From NCBI RefSeq assembly GCF_018802605.1, contig NZ_CP069161.1:310001-374000 (forward strand): DNA of 64,000 nucleotides, in the 5' to 3' direction. The notes beneath the pieces are model-generated. The model searched no databases, had not been told where the DNA came from, and saw only the letters and a list, made by a program, of their open reading frames with translations. The DNA is from Paludibacterium paludis. GTDB taxonomy: Bacteria > Pseudomonadota > Gammaproteobacteria > Burkholderiales > Chromobacteriaceae. A program made the translations under genes and the position numbers. This document shows, piece after piece, positions 1 through 8,040 of the stretch (positions are counted from its first letter, which is position 1; each line of letters opens with the position of its first letter).

Positions 1-782
1 TGTTGTCGATCCGCAATCCCGCCGAGTTGCCATGGCGCGAACTCGGCGTGGACGTGGTGCTTGAATGCAGCGGCGTGTTCAACTCCCGCGAGAAGGCCTC
101 CCGCCACCTGGAGGCTGGCGCGCCGCGCGTGCTGATCTCCGCGCCGTCCGATGATGCCGACGCGACCATCGTCTATGGCGTCAATCACGAATTGCTCAAT
201 GGCGGCATGACGCTGGTGTCCAATGCGTCGTGCACCACCAACTGTCTGGCTCCGCTGGTCAAACCGCTTAATGACTCCATCGGGATCCTGCGTGGCCTGA
301 TGACCACGGTGCACGCGTATACCAATGACCAGGTGCTGCTCGATACCGATCACAGCGACCTGCGGCGCGCGCGCGCGGCCACGGTGTCGATGATCCCGAC
401 CAAGACCGGAGCGGCCAAGGCCGTGGGATTGGTGCTGCCCGAGCTCGCCGGCAAGCTGGACGGTTTCGCGGTGCGCGTGCCGGTAAGCAATGTCTCGCTG
501 GTCGATCTGACCTTCAGCGCGGCGCGCGAGACGAGTGTCGCCGAGGTCAACGAGATCGTGACGAAGGCGGCGAAAGGGCCATTGGCCGGGGTGCTCGAGG
601 TCAATACCCTGCCGCTGGTGTCGCACGATTTCCTGCATAACCCGGCCTCCAGCGTGTTCGACGCGACGCTGACCCGCGTGATCGGCGGCACGGAGGTCAA
701 GGTGCTGGCCTGGTACGACAACGAATGGGGCTTCGCCAACCGGATGCTGGACACCACGCTGGCGTGGGTCGAGCGGCTGTAA
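1..782 (+). CDS. gap: Glyceraldehyde-3-phosphate dehydrogenase, type I (5' truncated by window edge)
   Basis: Glycolytic and gluconeogenic enzyme that oxidises glyceraldehyde 3-phosphate with NAD(P) and phosphate to 1,3-bisphosphoglycerate in the cytoplasm. The window opens inside the gene, so the NAD-binding N-terminus is mostly missing and no start can be assigned. About 259 residues remain. They include the catalytic cysteine block SNASCTTNC, the following VHAYTNDQ with the catalytic histidine, [13 protein letters not shown], and the C-terminal [19 protein letters not shown] favours true GAPDH over erythrose-4-phosphate dehydrogenase, which usually has HSAMHDQ there. The gene ends in TAA and is followed by a strong hairpin. 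The identity is near certain; which paralogue it is cannot be told. Confidence 0.95.
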   Translation, partial: LSIRNPAELPWRELGVDVVLECSGVFNSREKASRHLEAGAPRVLISAPSDDADATIVYGVNHELLNGGMTLVSNASCTTNCLAPLVKPLNDSIGILRGLMTTVHAYTNDQVLLDTDHSDLRRARAATVSMIPTKTGAAKAVGLVLPELAGKLDGFAVRVPVSNVSLVDLTFSAARETSVAEVNEIVTKAAKGPLAGVLEVNTLPLVSHDFLHNPASSVFDATLTRVIGGTEVKVLAWYDNEWGFANRMLDTTLAWVERL

Positions 783-814
783 TTCCGTCACTACAAAGAG
801 AGGCGGGCATGAAT

Positions 815-853
815 GACAATGCCCCCCGCCGTTTGCCGGCGGGGGGCATTGTC
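815..853. terminator. Strong hairpin terminator between gap and lrp-type gene
   Basis: A perfect 16-bp inverted repeat (GACAATGCCCCCCGCC and its complement) with a 7-nt loop lies 33 bp after the gap stop codon. It also faces the 3' end of the convergent regulator gene. The downstream side on the + strand has only a short T-rich stretch (GTATTTCC), so it may act in both directions. Confidence 0.8.
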
Positions 854-878
854 GTATTTCCGTTTGCGACGTTCCGCG

Positions 879-1322
879 CTACTCGCCTCCCGGCAGGGGA
901 GGAAGGCGCGGTGTGACCGGCATGTCGATGACGATCGAGGTTTTGGTATCGCCGAATTGCATGAGCCGCGCGATGAGCGCCTGGAGCGACGGCATGCTGT
1001 CGACCACCACCCGCACCATCAGTCCGGTCGAACCGGTGACCGAAAAACATTCAACGATCTGATGCATGCTCCGGACCTCCTCGATCACCGCGAAATAATC
1101 GAGATGCTTGGCGGTCAACTCGATCAGGCACTGGATCGGGTAGCCGATGCGAGCCGGATCGACCGCCGCGTGATAACCGGTGATGACCCCCGCGCGTTCA
1201 AGTTTTTCCACCCGGTCGGCGACGGCCGGGGCCGACAGGTTCACGCGGCGGGCGAGTTCGGCGAAGCTGATGCGGGCGTTCTCATGCAGCGCTTGCAAGA
1301 TTTTCTTATCGTAACGATCCAT
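879..1322 (-). CDS. Lrp/AsnC family transcriptional regulator
   Basis: A 147-residue one-domain-pair regulator of the feast/famine family. The N-terminal 60 residues form the AsnC-type winged helix-turn-helix (MDRYDKKILQALHENARISF, then LARRVNLSAPAVADRVEKLE). The rest is the RAM ligand-binding fold (IQCLIELTA ... VVVDSMPSLQALI), which in this family senses amino acids and drives dimer or octamer assembly. The target is unknown. Its own upstream region carries an inverted repeat 12-36 bp before the start codon, consistent with the autoregulation usual for the family. It converges on gap and is divergent from a terminated orphan transcript. The exact paralogue (Lrp, BkdR, AsnC) cannot be decided. 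Confidence 0.93.
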   Translation of the reverse strand: MDRYDKKILQALHENARISFAELARRVNLSAPAVADRVEKLERAGVITGYHAAVDPARIGYPIQCLIELTAKHLDYFAVIEEVRSMHQIVECFSVTGSTGLMVRVVVDSMPSLQALIARLMQFGDTKTSIVIDMPVTPRLPPLPGGE

Positions 1323-1333
1323 GTTTTGAAACG

Positions 1334-1358
1334 AAAGTTTATTCGAGGAACAAACTTT
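1334..1358. promoter_or_regulatory. Inverted repeat upstream of the Lrp-family gene, candidate autoregulatory site
   Basis: AAAGTTT and AAACTTT are exact inverted repeats separated by 11 bp, in an AT-rich stretch just upstream of the regulator's start codon. Lrp/AsnC proteins commonly bind AT-rich dyads of this sort in their own promoters. The site is visible; its function is inferred. Confidence 0.45.
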
Positions 1359-1431
1359 AAAAATAAGGCAAAGTCCCTTTTTTTTCCAGATAAAACTATT
1401 AAATTTGCCATGAGGCCTACGTAAAATACTC

Positions 1432-1611
1432 GCATCAGAACCGACGCATTGTATGCGAACGTTCTTCCGGATCTGTTGAAGCGCTGTTTCATCCTGTTGA
1501 TGCAGCGTCTGAACTGTCCTGGTGATCTCTTTGTCCCTGGTCTCAAGTCATGACTTGAACATTGACGACGACCATTCCGGGCTTGTCCATGAGACAGGCC
1601 CGTTTTTTTTT
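1432..1611 (+). ncRNA. Candidate small RNA (orphan transcript ending in an intrinsic terminator)
   Basis: No credible reading frame covers this + strand stretch, yet it ends in a textbook intrinsic terminator. Two further hairpins precede the terminator: CGCAT-TGT-ATGCG (1445-1457) and the perfect 16-bp palindrome TCAAGTCATGACTTGA (1543-1558). A possible -10 box TAAAAT sits at 1422-1427, with a weak -35 (TTAAAT) 17 bp earlier, which would start the RNA near 1433. The neighbours point away from it: the regulator on its left reads leftward, and the glycosyltransferase on its right is on the other strand. No known RNA family was recognised (not obviously 6S RNA). The 5' end is a guess; the 3' end is well supported. 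Confidence 0.5.
1578..1611 (+). terminator. Intrinsic terminator with T9 tail
   Basis: A 10-bp stem CGGGCTTGTC / GACAGGCCCG (one G-U pair) with a 5-nt loop is followed directly by nine T residues. The T tract is only on the + strand side, so it terminates rightward transcription. Confidence 0.85.
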
Positions 1612-1781
1612 GTTTCAGTGGTGTCACTCGGATTTGGCAGGACGGCCCGGGTCCGCCTTTGCCGCAGGGCAGGGACGCCGCACACCGTAGGATGCGCATG
1701 GCGGCGGTATGTCCGAATAGTTCGAACTCCCGCGAGTTTTCCTGCCGCCGGGGAGCGGGGCCGCTTCCCGGCGAGGGATCT

Positions 1782-2789
1782 TTAACGGTTCGCGTCGCGC
1801 TTGTGCTTGCGGATCTGATACTTCAGGAAGAGTTTGGCAAGCCAGCAGGGACCAAGAGCGAATTTCAGCCATTTTTCCCGCCGGGTAGGCAGGCCAAGTG
1901 CCGGCAGCTGCTTCGCTGAAATGTCGAATTCCCGTGACAGACAATCCCGCATGGCGAAAAGCCATGCTTCGTTCATGACTCCGCTTCTCACCATGTCTTT
2001 CATCCCGTAGTAACCAAGATGCGTGGCCGCCATGATCTGCAGAGACCGTGAAAGAGGCTCTCGCGTGGCGCTAGGCCCCAGCGTTGTCTGTATGGCGCGA
2101 CAAAACGATAGGCGATTGCTGAGCAGTTCCGGCTTGAAACGGGACAACACCGAGCCGTCACGTTTTCGGTAAGCGTATCTTGGCAAGTTGACATGGCAGA
2201 CCCGGCTTAGCCGAAGCATCAGCCGGACGCTGAATTCCATATCTTCGCCGACCACCAGTTCGAGTGGAAAACCGGTACCAGCAAGGCATTCTCGCCGATA
2301 CAACCGTGCCCAGACGTTGGGAATGTACTCACCCTCCAACAGTTTTCGCAACGCCGCAGGTGCCTCCTCGTTTTCCATTTCCGTATCCGCTGTTTCAGGG
2401 AAATCAGGCGCGGAGCCATCCGCAAAGACAACCGCCTCGCAAATAACAAGATCACAAGGGTTATGCATGCAGGCATACAGGCAGTCCGAGATGAAGTCGG
2501 GGTGGAGGATGTCATCGCTGTCGACAAAGGCCAGCCATGTTCCCCTTGCCTCGCCAATACCGACATTCCGTGCCGCGCTTGCTCCGCTGTTAGACTGGGT
2601 GATCACACGAATTCGAGGATCGGTGTCGGCGTACTTGCGGCAAATCTCCGCGGTCCCATCGGTACTGCCATCGTCAATGATGATACATTCGAAATCCGTA
2701 TGGCTTTGAGAAAGCACGGACTGGATGGCCTGGTCGATATAAGGCTTGTCGTTATAGGTCGTAAGTACGAGAGAAACGGTCGGTAGCAT
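1782..2789 (-). CDS. Glycosyltransferase family 2
   Basis: A 335-residue GT-A fold transferase. The N-terminus has the family 2 opening (SLVLTTYNDKPYIDQAIQSV), the nucleotide-sugar acidic patch IIIDDGSTDGT, and the DxD-type metal site AFVDSDD near residue 90. A basic C-terminal tail (KYQIRKHKRDANR) suggests membrane association. It probably adds a sugar to a surface glycan, but the donor and acceptor cannot be read from sequence. It stands alone, away from the large exopolysaccharide operon at 15-30 kb, with AT-richer DNA upstream. A transferred or relic surface-sugar gene is possible. Confidence 0.88.
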   Translation of the reverse strand: MLPTVSLVLTTYNDKPYIDQAIQSVLSQSHTDFECIIIDDGSTDGTAEICRKYADTDPRIRVITQSNSGASAARNVGIGEARGTWLAFVDSDDILHPDFISDCLYACMHNPCDLVICEAVVFADGSAPDFPETADTEMENEEAPAALRKLLEGEYIPNVWARLYRRECLAGTGFPLELVVGEDMEFSVRLMLRLSRVCHVNLPRYAYRKRDGSVLSRFKPELLSNRLSFCRAIQTTLGPSATREPLSRSLQIMAATHLGYYGMKDMVRSGVMNEAWLFAMRDCLSREFDISAKQLPALGLPTRREKWLKFALGPCWLAKLFLKYQIRKHKRDANR

Positions 2790-3014
2790 TATGGGTATGC
2801 GGGGCGGCCCTCTGACATTCCGAGAGGCGAGCGCATTCGAGATTTGAATGCCGAATTTTATAGCACTAGCTGTTTTTCAAGCAAATTGGCCACGTTGCCG
2901 GTGCTTTCGGAGCCTTGGTTTACTCGCAGAAAAAATCTTACTGAAACGATGAAAGCATATATTTGATGTGTGTTTACATCGCTCAATCCGGAAATGTGGG
3001 AAACTATCGAAGAA

Positions 3015-3032
3015 TTGTCATATTTTTGTAAT
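3015..3032 (+). promoter_or_regulatory. Pho box upstream of phoB
   Basis: Two 7-bp direct repeats, TTGTCAT and TTGTAAT, are separated by 4 bp (ATTT). This matches the PhoB-binding architecture CTGTCAT-N4-CTGTCAT. It lies 46 bp before the phoB start codon and fits positive autoregulation of phoBR under phosphate limitation. Confidence 0.75.
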
Positions 3033-3078
3033 CGGTGCTTTTTATCCTTGCCACAAACCCACAAAGGAACGCATCGAC

Positions 3079-3768
3079 ATGGCCGCAAATATTTTGCTCG
3101 TTGAGGATGAACCGGCAATCCAGGAATTGATCGCTTTCAACCTGACCCAGGCCGGCCATCACGTGCTGCGCGCCAGCACCGCCGAAGCCGCGCTGACCTT
3201 GGTCAAGAACGCCTTGCCGGACCTGGTCCTGCTGGACTGGATGCTTCCGGGCATATCGGGGGTCGACATCGCCAAGCGTCTTCGCTCCGATGAGCGCACC
3301 CGCCATGTGCCGATCATCATGCTGACGGCCCGCTCCGATGAGCAGGACAAGATCGTCGGCCTGGAAACCGGCGCGGACGATTACATCACCAAGCCGTTTT
3401 CGCCAAGGGAGCTGCTGGCCCGCATCAAGGCGGTATTGCGCCGCAGGGCGCCGCAGATGACCGACGATGCGGTCGAAGTGCAGGGGCTGCGGCTGGATCC
3501 GGTGACACATCGCGTTACCGGTGCCGGTGTGCCTGTCGATCTGGGACCGACCGAGTTCCGTCTGCTGCATTTTTTCATGACGCATCCGGAGCGCGTGCAC
3601 TCCCGCTCCCAACTGCTCGATCAAGTGTGGGGGGATCACGTGTTCGTCGAGGAGCGTACGGTGGACGTGCATATCCGTCGCCTGCGCAGTGCGCTGGAAA
3701 AATCCGGCCACGATGAGCTTATTCAGACCGTGAGGGGTACCGGGTACCGTTTCTCCACCCAACAGTGA
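3079..3768 (+). CDS. phoB: Phosphate regulon response regulator PhoB
   Basis: A 229-residue OmpR/PhoB-class DNA-binding response regulator. The receiver domain (residues 1-120) has the acidic pocket LLVEDEP, phospho-acceptor Asp53 in LLDWMLPG, the switch residue in MLTARS and the conserved lysine in ITKPFSPREL. The C-terminal winged helix (130-229) contains LDLGPTEFRLL and RTVDVHIRRLR. Phosphorylated PhoB activates phosphate-uptake genes. The ATG at 3079 is chosen because it opens the receiver domain and is preceded by AAAGGAA. A Pho box lies upstream and phoR follows after 7 bp, so the pair forms one operon. Confidence 0.95.
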   Translation: MAANILLVEDEPAIQELIAFNLTQAGHHVLRASTAEAALTLVKNALPDLVLLDWMLPGISGVDIAKRLRSDERTRHVPIIMLTARSDEQDKIVGLETGADDYITKPFSPRELLARIKAVLRRRAPQMTDDAVEVQGLRLDPVTHRVTGAGVPVDLGPTEFRLLHFFMTHPERVHSRSQLLDQVWGDHVFVEERTVDVHIRRLRSALEKSGHDELIQTVRGTGYRFSTQQ

Positions 3769-3775
3769 GGCAGTT

Positions 3776-5104
3776 TTGCGAGATTTTGTTCGGCGTACCC
3801 TGATCTGGATGGCGCTGGTTGCTGCGATCGGTTTCGGTTTCTGGATCGGGTCAAGCGCGGTGGATGCCCTGATCGCCGTGTCGATATGCGCAGGCGGGGC
3901 GCTGGCGTTCCACTTGTATCACATCGCCTTGCTGTTGCGCTGGCTCAAGCACCCCGTGCCGGAACGGGTGCCGGACGGATTCGGTTCATGGCATGCGGTC
4001 TTCATGACCCTGTACCGGCAAGTCCGCAGTCAGACACAAAGCAAGCGCAAGCTGACCAATGTGCTCGAGCGTTTCATCAATGCCGGGGAGGCGATGCCGG
4101 ATGGCGTGGTTGTCCTCGACGAGCATGACAGGATCGAATGGCTCAACCCGATGGCGGTGGAGCACATGGGGCTCGACCGCAAGCGCGATGTCGGCAATCT
4201 GCTGCTCAATCTGATTCGTCAGCCGTCCTTTCATACCTATATGAAAAGCGAGAGCTTCAGCCAGCCTCTGGTGCTTAAGTTCTCCCAGCCCAACGAGCGA
4301 GTGCTGTCGATCCAGCTCGTACCGTTCGACTCCACCCGCAAGTTGCTGTTGTCGCGGGACATTACCCAGCTTGAGCGGGTGCAGACCGTGCACCGCGACT
4401 TCGTCGCCAATGTTTCCCATGAGCTGCGCACGCCGTTGACCGTGGTGGGCGGTTTTCTCGAAACCATCCAGGACATGGGCGCCGACGATCCCGCGATGAT
4501 CCGCCAGTTCCTGCCGATGATGATGGAACAGTCCAGACGCATGCAGAGTCTGGTCGAGGATCTCCTCATCCTGTCGCGCCTGGAGAACAGCCCGAAAAAC
4601 CTGGTGTCGGAAAAAGTCGATATGCGCGACATGCTCGACACCCTGATGGTGGAGGCCGAGGGATTGTCCCAGGGGCGTCATGTCATCCGGATGGACCCCG
4701 TGACGCCGCTGTGGTTGTGGGGCAATGCGGCCGAGTTGCACTCGGCGTTCGGCAACCTGGTATCCAATGCCGTCCGCTATACTCCGGAAGGCGGTACGAT
4801 CACGCTGTCCTGGCGCGAAGAGGGCGACAAGCTGGTTTTCTCGGTCAGCGATACCGGAATCGGCATCCCCCGGGAGCATATTCCGAGACTCACCGAACGT
4901 TTCTACCGCGTCGACCGGGGCCGCTCGCGCGGAAACGGCGGCACAGGGCTCGGACTTGCGATTGTCAAGCACATCGTGGCACGGCACCAGGCCCGGCTGG
5001 ACATCGTGAGCGAACCGGAAAAGGGCAGCACGTTCAGTGTGGTTTTCGGCGGGGAGCATCGTGCCGAACCGGATCATGATCCGCGAGCCGAAGAAGCCGC
5101 ATGA
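3776..5104 (+). CDS. phoR: Phosphate regulon sensor histidine kinase PhoR
   Basis: A 442-residue inner-membrane kinase that phosphorylates PhoB when phosphate is scarce. There are two membrane segments in the first 57 residues with almost no periplasmic loop, as is usual for PhoR. A PAS domain (about 95-190) and a HisKA dimerisation domain follow, with phospho-acceptor His215 in FVANVSHELRTPL. The ATPase domain has its N box (LVSNAVRYTPEGG), G1 (SDTGIGIP) and G2 (GTGLGLAIVK). The start is the rare codon TTG at 3776, preceded by GTGAGG. No in-frame ATG lies near the start of the first membrane helix, so a TTG start is favoured. Confidence 0.93.
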   Translation: MRDFVRRTLIWMALVAAIGFGFWIGSSAVDALIAVSICAGGALAFHLYHIALLLRWLKHPVPERVPDGFGSWHAVFMTLYRQVRSQTQSKRKLTNVLERFINAGEAMPDGVVVLDEHDRIEWLNPMAVEHMGLDRKRDVGNLLLNLIRQPSFHTYMKSESFSQPLVLKFSQPNERVLSIQLVPFDSTRKLLLSRDITQLERVQTVHRDFVANVSHELRTPLTVVGGFLETIQDMGADDPAMIRQFLPMMMEQSRRMQSLVEDLLILSRLENSPKNLVSEKVDMRDMLDTLMVEAEGLSQGRHVIRMDPVTPLWLWGNAAELHSAFGNLVSNAVRYTPEGGTITLSWREEGDKLVFSVSDTGIGIPREHIPRLTERFYRVDRGRSRGNGGTGLGLAIVKHIVARHQARLDIVSEPEKGSTFSVVFGGEHRAEPDHDPRAEEAA

Positions 5105-5209
5105 CAGGGGAAAGTCGTTCGATGTAAAGACGCTTGTTGTCCGGGCGGGCTGGGGTTAGCATGTCCTTCTCCCCCATACAAACATTACCTCGATATCGGG
5201 CAAGCAAAA

Positions 5210-6268
5210 ATGAATCGATTGAAAGCCATCCGACCTTTCGGCCAGCGCATCTGGCTGGACAACCTGTCCCGCGACCTGTTGTTCTCCGGGGAACTCGCAC
5301 GCTTGATCAAGGAAGACGGCATCGCCGGCGTCACTTCCAATCCGACGATTTTCCACAAGGCCATCAGCACCGATCCGCGCTACCGCGACGACCTGGCCGC
5401 GCTGAAGGCGCGCGGCTTCGACCCGGAGAAGACCTATGAGGAACTGGTGATTCCGGATGTGCGCGAGGCCTGCGACCTCATGCTGCCGGTTTACCAGGAA
5501 AGCCGCGGGGACGACGGCTATGTCAGTCTCGAAGTATCCCCGTTCCTCAGCCGCGACCGCGATGGCACCCTCGCCGCCGCGCGCCGCCTGTGGCAGGCGG
5601 TGGGACGTCCCAACCTGATGATCAAGATCCCGGCCACCAAGGAAGGTATCGAGGCCTTTGGCGAACTGACCGCGGACGGCATCAATGTCAACATTACCCT
5701 GCTGTTCAGCCTGACCCAGGTCGAGGCGGTATGGGACGCCTATATCGCCGGTCTGGAGCGCCGCCACCATGACGGTTTGCCGCTCGACCACATCAAGGCC
5801 GTGGCGAGCTTCTTCCTGTCGCGAGTGGACAGCCTCGTGGACCCGCTGGTGTCCGAGCCGAACCGCGGCAAGGTCGCCATCGCCTTGTCCAAGAGCGCGT
5901 ACGGCCGCTATCTGGAACGCTTCCATGGCGAGGAATTCGAAACGCTCAAGGAGGCCGGCGCCCGTCCGCAATATCTGTTGTGGGCATCGACCGGAACCAA
6001 GAATCCGGCCTACTCCGATGTGCTGTACGTGGAAAGCCTGATCGGACCGGAGACCATCAATACCGTGCCCGATGCCACCCTGGCGAAGTTCCGCGACCAT
6101 GGCATCGCCGCCGACACCCTGATCGAGGGGATCGACGATGCCGCCGATCTGCTGGGGCGTGTCGAGGGAGAGGGGCTGGATCTGGACGCCATCGGCTCCC
6201 GTTTGCAGGATGACGGTCTCAAACTCTTCGAACAGTCCTTCACCGAACTGCTCGCCTTGACGGCTTGA
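5210..6268 (+). CDS. tal: Transaldolase
   Basis: A 352-residue transaldolase of the pentose phosphate pathway. It moves a dihydroxyacetone unit between sedoheptulose 7-phosphate and glyceraldehyde 3-phosphate. The Schiff-base lysine is Lys139 in LMIKIPATKEG. Other family marks are WLDNLSRDLL, GVTSNPTIFHKAI near the N-terminus, and NVNITLLFSL. The length suits the longer class common in betaproteobacteria and actinobacteria. It follows phoR by 105 bp and probably has its own promoter. Confidence 0.95.
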   Translation: MNRLKAIRPFGQRIWLDNLSRDLLFSGELARLIKEDGIAGVTSNPTIFHKAISTDPRYRDDLAALKARGFDPEKTYEELVIPDVREACDLMLPVYQESRGDDGYVSLEVSPFLSRDRDGTLAAARRLWQAVGRPNLMIKIPATKEGIEAFGELTADGINVNITLLFSLTQVEAVWDAYIAGLERRHHDGLPLDHIKAVASFFLSRVDSLVDPLVSEPNRGKVAIALSKSAYGRYLERFHGEEFETLKEAGARPQYLLWASTGTKNPAYSDVLYVESLIGPETINTVPDATLAKFRDHGIAADTLIEGIDDAADLLGRVEGEGLDLDAIGSRLQDDGLKLFEQSFTELLALTA

Positions 6269-6322
6269 CGCAGACCGGGGCCGCCCGGTCGTGGCGGTCC
6301 CGCTTTCCTCCCTGGCCGGGCG

Positions 6323-7324
6323 TCAGCCCAGGCTGATCCACAGATATACCAGATACAGCGCGCCATTGACCATCAGATGGCCGATTTTCAAGCCGCGCTG
6401 CGCGGTCAGCCGCAGCCAGGCCGCCGCCGCCAGCGTCAGCGTGATGCCCGCGAAAACCTCGGTGCGTGGAACCCAGGGGGTGAGTGAAATGCCGATCGCC
6501 GGCAGCAATGTCCCCTGGAACACCATGGCGCCGGTGATGTTGCCGAAGGCGAGGGTGTCCTTGCCCTTGCGTACCCAGAGAATGGAATTGATCTTTTCCG
6601 GCAGCTCGGTGGCAATGGGGACAATCATCAATGACAGAAGGAGCGGGGTGATGCCCAAAAGGCCCGAAACCGACTCGACGCCGTCGATGAATCCCCGTGC
6701 GCCGCTCACCAGCAAGGCGAGTCCCAGCGCCAACTGCAACAGAATGGTGACGAAATTGACCGGAAGGCGGAGCTTTTCCAGGAACATCGAGCCGGCCGCT
6801 TCCGTGCCATGTCCGTCCTCGACCAGAGCGGCGGAGGCCCGGATGGTCAAGAGCACGTAGATGAAATACAGCAGCACCAGCGCGGCGCACAGAAAACCGC
6901 GCACTGTGTGGCTGGTGACGAACATGGCGGCAGCGGACAGGGAGTAGGCGATCAGAAAAACATTCAGATCGCGCAGCAGCCCGCTTTTTTCCGGGTTCAG
7001 TCGTCCGCAGAAGCCGCGGCTTTTCAGGACCGCGGCGCCCATCAGACAGGTCGACAGCGTGGAGAGCATCAGCGGTGCGCCCAGAATCGCGCCCACGCCG
7101 ATTTCCTCATTAACCGATGCCTGGGCGGAGCTGCCGCCGAGAATGGCCAGCAAGGGCACCAGTGTTTCCGGCATGGCCGTGCCCACCGCCGCGAACAGGG
7201 AACCGGTCACCCCTTCCGAAATGCCCAGTTTTTCGCCCAGATGTTCGAGCGCGTTGGTGAAAATCTCCGCTGCGACCAAAATGATCAGCAGCATCAGGGC
7301 CAGTTGAGCGAGGGAAATCAGCAT
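6323..7324 (-). CDS. Sodium/calcium exchanger family membrane protein
   Basis: A 333-residue inner-membrane antiporter of the Ca2+:cation antiporter superfamily. About ten hydrophobic segments are visible. The two alpha repeats that line the ion path are present: GTAMPETLVPLLA near residue 48 and IVPIATELPEKINS near residue 245. Each keeps the acidic residue that binds the ion. YrbG-type bacterial members exchange Ca2+ for Na+ or H+. The hydrophilic loop between the repeat halves is short, so this is a minimal exchanger. It is transcribed toward tal. Confidence 0.85.
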   Translation of the reverse strand: MLISLAQLALMLLIILVAAEIFTNALEHLGEKLGISEGVTGSLFAAVGTAMPETLVPLLAILGGSSAQASVNEEIGVGAILGAPLMLSTLSTCLMGAAVLKSRGFCGRLNPEKSGLLRDLNVFLIAYSLSAAAMFVTSHTVRGFLCAALVLLYFIYVLLTIRASAALVEDGHGTEAAGSMFLEKLRLPVNFVTILLQLALGLALLVSGARGFIDGVESVSGLLGITPLLLSLMIVPIATELPEKINSILWVRKGKDTLAFGNITGAMVFQGTLLPAIGISLTPWVPRTEVFAGITLTLAAAAWLRLTAQRGLKIGHLMVNGALYLVYLWISLG

Positions 7325-7381
7325 GGGGAAGGGGAGTCGGATAGCATTTTCTCAATCCGACATTCTACCTCAAGCGGCGCC

Positions 7382-7906
7382 TCAGCTGTTTGTCTTGCGG
7401 CGCTGCGCCATGTGTTCGCCGGCCAGCCGCTTTTCTGTCGGCGTCAGGACGGCGTCGGCGGTAGGGATCAGCCAGGCTTCCTCGATCGCCGCGTGCTCGC
7501 GGTACAGACGCACGAATTCCTGGATCTCGATGCGGCTGATGACGGAGCTGTCCCCGTTTCTGAGCGCCGCCAGATCATCGCGGATAGCGTTCCAGCACGA
7601 GTGGAGATACCCGTGCTCGGCCGAGAGCTGTTCCAGCTTGGGCGCCGCCGAGGGAACACGGGCGAGAAGAATGGGAAACAGCTCTTCCTCTTCGTCGGCG
7701 TGGTGCGAAGGACCCGCCTGGTCGAAATAACGGATGACCCCGTCGATGGCCTGTTTCGCCGTCTCATTCACGCCGTTCTCGTCGATATACGGCGGCAGTT
7801 TGTCAAGCTGGTCGCAGAAGCGGCGGATCTTGTCGTGACAGGCCAAGAGCATTTCCAGCGGTTCGTCGAATCCGGGTGCGGGGCGATTGAAGGGATCGAG
7901 CGTCAT
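7382..7906 (-). CDS. Hemerythrin HHE domain protein
   Basis: A 174-residue cytoplasmic four-helix-bundle protein predicted to bind a non-heme di-iron centre. Candidate ligands lie in LLACHDKIRRF, SHHADEEEELFP (HxxxE type), SAEHGYLHSC and YREHAAIEEAW. Single-domain bacterial hemerythrins bind O2, or act in NO or iron-stress responses; which applies here is not visible. It has no signal peptide or membrane helix. It ends 57 bp before the exchanger gene on the same strand, so the two might be co-transcribed. Confidence 0.88.
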   Translation of the reverse strand: MTLDPFNRPAPGFDEPLEMLLACHDKIRRFCDQLDKLPPYIDENGVNETAKQAIDGVIRYFDQAGPSHHADEEEELFPILLARVPSAAPKLEQLSAEHGYLHSCWNAIRDDLAALRNGDSSVISRIEIQEFVRLYREHAAIEEAWLIPTADAVLTPTEKRLAGEHMAQRRKTNS

Positions 7907-8040
7907 GCGAGGTCTCCGGTAGGTGCGCTTGCCCTACAGTATCGGCCATCGTTCACCCGGTTGTCCTGATGTTTCTCAATGGATGCGCCAAGTGCGACTT
8001 GCCTTTACCATGAAGGCTGTCGGTATGAATGAGGCAGCAC

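Noticed and set aside
1401..1430. TTGCCA...TAAAAT as the small RNA promoter
   Set aside because: The spacing between hexamers is only 11 bp, too short for a sigma-70 promoter. A weak TTAAAT at the right distance was noted instead.
6273..6290. GACCGG-N6-CCGGTC hairpin after tal as a terminator
   Set aside because: Perfect 6-bp stem but no T tract; in DNA this GC-rich such repeats arise often. Not strong enough to list.
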